Below, piece after piece: positions 6,848 to 8,319 of a stretch of DNA of 8,319 nucleotides (positions are counted from its first letter, which is position 1; each line of letters opens with the position of its first letter). This stretch comes from Pseudomonadota bacterium (GTDB lineage Bacteria; Pseudomonadota; Gammaproteobacteria; Burkholderiales; Thiobacillaceae): assembly GCA_021780975.1 (NCBI GenBank), contig JAJXXS010000162.1:1-8319 (forward strand), read 5' to 3'. A model generated the notes under the pieces. The model was not told where the DNA came from. It saw only the letters and a list, made by a program, of their open reading frames with translations, and did not search any database. Both the position numbers and the translations under genes were made by a program.

Positions 6848-7287
6848 CAGGCCACCTCGCGCCGACAATGGATATCCTCGCGCCGGCAACGTTCGCAATA
6901 GCCGCTACGCGCAGCTTCTCCGCTCAGGAGCCCGTCCACCGCATGGGCGGAAGCCGGCTTTACGCGCGCAATCCAGGCTTCATAGGGGACGCTGTTGAGA
7001 AGACCAGGATTCTCCAGGACTTCCGCGTTGGCGGCCTCTATGACGCAATCGAACACATTCGGCACCGGCCCCGCCCACTTCCCTGATTCGATGGTCGCCA
7101 CGGGCTTGCCCGACGGCCGGAGGGTACCCGGCTTGCGTACCCGCACGTGGAGTATCCTCCCGGCAATGGTCTGCGAGATGTCGGTCATTCCGACCGTCAG
7201 ATCGCCATCGTCCTCCCGGCGCACCCATATCTGATATTCGCGGTCGTAATAGAGTTCCGGGCGGAACTCGCAGCCGTTGCATTCCAT
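6847..7287 (-). CDS. lbpA1: LbpA1, lipoate-binding GcvH-like protein of the sHdr system
   Basis: A 146-residue protein of the glycine cleavage H-protein fold. The lipoyl attachment site is K70 in ESGKWAGP, the form seen in sHdr-linked LbpA rather than in ordinary GcvH. LbpA carries lipoate that is thought to bind sulfur intermediates for the sHdr complex; it does not replace GcvH in glycine cleavage. Two features stand out: an N-terminal C3-x2-C6 and a charged C-terminal tail with C131-x2-C134-x6-C141. The second LbpA in this window has neither. The ATG at 7287 is the first possible start, since an in-frame TGA lies six bases upstream. The Shine-Dalgarno sequence is poor (GAAAG touching the ATG), so translation may depend on ribosomes finishing hdrB2. 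Its stop overlaps the dsrE start by one base (TGATG). Symbol numbering follows gene order. Confidence 0.92.
   Translation of the reverse strand: MECNGCEFRPELYYDREYQIWVRREDDGDLTVGMTDISQTIAGRILHVRVRKPGTLRPSGKPVATIESGKWAGPVPNVFDCVIEAANAEVLENPGLLNSVPYEAWIARVKPASAHAVDGLLSGEAARSGYCERCRREDIHCRREVA
6852..6858 (-). promoter_or_regulatory. Ribosome binding site deciding the dsrE start
   Basis: GAGGTGG within the last codons of lbpA1. Its GAGG core ends seven bases before the ATG at 6847. This spacing favours the shorter dsrE product over the upstream in-frame ATG at 6898. Confidence 0.65.
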
Positions 7288-7319
7288 CTTTCAGCGTATC
7301 GCAGGAAACCGGGGCGGCC

Positions 7320-8231
7320 TCACAGCACGCCCCGTTCTTCCAAAAAGTCGATGGAATCGCTGACATTCTCATGGATCCCGAGCTTGCGCGCCGACAGGCC
7401 AAGCGCCAAGCCCAGCAGTTGGGTGAAGTAGATGATTTTGACGTTGGTGCGTATGCCGAACTCCGTTTCCGCGCGGATCTGATGCATCTCAAGCCCCGAA
7501 TGACAAGTGGGACATTCGGTGGCAATGACTTCCGCGCCGGCATCCTCCGCCGCCTGCAGAATGTTGAGCACGAGTTGGGTGGAAGTGTCCGAATCCGAAA
7601 GCGTGTGCGCCCCCCCGCAGCAGGCAGTCTTGAGCGGGAAGTCCACATTCTCGGCCCCTGCCGCAGCCAGCAGATCGTCCATGAAATGCGGTTTGTAGCT
7701 CGACTCAGAACCTGGTCCCTGGTCTTTTTCTGGAAAAATCTGCCGCGGCCGCGTGTACATGCAGCCGTAATAGTTCGCGATCTTTATGCCTTTCAGTGAC
7801 TTCCCGATGCGCGCCTTGACGCCTTCTGGGCCCAGTTCCTCCATCAACCATTCCAGCAGGTGCAGAGTACGGACATCGCCCTTGTACACTGGATCGTCCG
7901 CTTTTTTCGCCAAATCCTGGACAGTCTTCAGATGCTCTTCCGAGGTCGCCAACTCGTATTCGGCCTTCTTCAAGTTGTGGTAACACCCATTGCAAGGCGC
8001 CATCACCGTATCGAAGCCCATGTGTTCGCTGGCTATCGCCATGTTGCGGGCCGACATGTAGGTCTGCAGCATGGGGTGCACATTCTTGACCTCCATCGCG
8101 CCACAGCAATTCCAGTCCTGGAGGGTTTCCATCTCCAGGCCCAATTCCTTCACCAATGCGCGGGTCGAACGGTCATAGGGTCCACCCGACCCCTCCAGCG
8201 CACAGCCAGGATAATAGGCAACTTTAGCCAT
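7320..8231 (-). CDS. hdrB2: sHdrB2, heterodisulfide reductase subunit B-like protein
   Basis: A 303-residue cytoplasmic protein with two CCG domains. All ten cysteines of the HdrB pattern are present: C10, C42-C43, C80 and C83 (PGC, NCCG, CNGC), and C157, C204-C205, C240 and C243 (YYGC, ACCGG, CPTC). In methanogen HdrB these hold two noncubane [4Fe-4S] clusters at the disulfide-reducing site. In sulfur oxidizers the sHdr complex is thought to run towards oxidation of protein-bound sulfur. The gap between C157 and C204 is 46 residues, a few more than in typical HdrB. An AAGGAG site lies about 8 bases before the ATG. The gene overlaps hdrC2 by 8 bases and is followed 32 bases on by lbpA1. That it is B2 and not B1 is inferred from the following gene: B1 is normally followed by hdrA. 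Family assignment is very secure. Confidence 0.93.
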   Translation of the reverse strand: MAKVAYYPGCALEGSGGPYDRSTRALVKELGLEMETLQDWNCCGAMEVKNVHPMLQTYMSARNMAIASEHMGFDTVMAPCNGCYHNLKKAEYELATSEEHLKTVQDLAKKADDPVYKGDVRTLHLLEWLMEELGPEGVKARIGKSLKGIKIANYYGCMYTRPRQIFPEKDQGPGSESSYKPHFMDDLLAAAGAENVDFPLKTACCGGAHTLSDSDTSTQLVLNILQAAEDAGAEVIATECPTCHSGLEMHQIRAETEFGIRTNVKIIYFTQLLGLALGLSARKLGIHENVSDSIDFLEERGVL

Positions 8232-8319
8232 GGGCCATCTCCTTCTGCTCCTTCACGTATTGGGCAAGGACTTCGCCGGTACGCCCCCAGGACTTTGTGC
8301 GCGGCTTGAACACCATGGC
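8224..8319 (-). CDS. hdrC2: sHdrC2, C-terminal end of the iron-sulfur subunit (partial)
   Basis: Reading leftwards from the window edge there is an open frame of 31 residues ending in TAA at 8226-8224. It contains a basic stretch (KPRTKSWGR) followed by a helical, charged tail ending EMAHG. It lies in another frame from hdrB2 and shares 8 bases with it (ATGGCTAA), the tight overlap usual for hdrC-hdrB pairs. HdrC subunits are small proteins with two [4Fe-4S] clusters that pass electrons to HdrB. None of the cluster-binding cysteines lies in this fragment, so the identity rests on position: in sHdr loci the order is C1-B1-A-hyp-C2-B2, and the gene in front of the last hdrB is hdrC2. What is seen is the open frame and the overlap; the name is inferred. 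Confidence 0.7.
   Translation of the reverse strand, partial: AMVFKPRTKSWGRTGEVLAQYVKEQKEMAHG

Noticed and set aside
6848..6898. Longer N-terminus for DsrE starting at 6898
   Set aside because: The extra 17 residues lie wholly within lbpA1. The ATG at 6847 has a ribosome binding site and a TGATG coupling.
5998..7287. Either LbpA as a standard glycine cleavage H protein
   Set aside because: The lipoyl motif is ESGKW, both genes lie with hdr and slpl genes, and no gcvT or gcvP is present.

Overview
The whole window is one minus-strand gene train, so transcription runs from high to low coordinates. It is the distal half of an sHdr-LbpA (sulfur-oxidizing heterodisulfide-reductase-like / lipoate-binding protein) locus. 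This system is known from bacterial and some archaeal sulfur oxidizers such as Hyphomicrobium, Thioalkalivibrio and Acidithiobacillus. The GC-rich coding sequence, Shine-Dalgarno sites and outer-membrane porin point to a Gram-negative proteobacterium. The order hdrC2-hdrB2-lbpA1-dsrE-lbpA2 resembles Thioalkalivibrio-type gammaproteobacterial clusters, but the window alone does not fix the genus. A sulfur-oxidizing chemolithotroph is the best guess.

Layout in transcription order: 3' end of hdrC2 (8319-8224), hdrB2 (8231-7320), a first GcvH-like lipoate-binding protein lbpA1 (7287-6847), a DsrE-family sulfur carrier (6847-6452), a second lipoate-binding protein lbpA2 (6435-5998), a radical SAM protein (lipS1, 5939-4800), a lipoate:protein ligase of the fused sLpl(AB) type (4798-3725), an FAD oxidoreductase of the geranylgeranyl-reductase family (lipT, 3728-2667) and a second radical SAM protein (lipS2, 2635-1499). 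After a 114-base gap comes a FadL/OmpP1-type outer-membrane channel (1384-113), then a strong intrinsic terminator (61-90). At the very edge, a ribosome binding site and start codon suggest another gene entering leftwards (position 4).

How the genes fit together: the sHdr complex is thought to oxidize protein-bound sulfur in the cytoplasm, with lipoate on LbpA as the essential carrier. DsrE-type proteins pass sulfane sulfur to the complex. The four genes lipS1-slpl-lipT-lipS2 are the dedicated lipoate assembly set: the ligase loads octanoate or lipoate onto LbpA and the two radical SAM proteins insert the two sulfur atoms. LipT is associated with the set, but its exact step is less well defined. 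Several junctions overlap or nearly touch (hdrC2/hdrB2, lbpA1/dsrE, lipS1/slpl, slpl/lipT), which supports a single coupled operon.

The main system is therefore already described in the literature. The less explained parts are the two LbpA paralogues with different cysteine decoration on either side of dsrE, the extra cysteines in the radical SAM proteins, and the FadL-like channel behind the lipoate genes. No RNA gene, CRISPR array, insertion sequence or other mobile element was seen.
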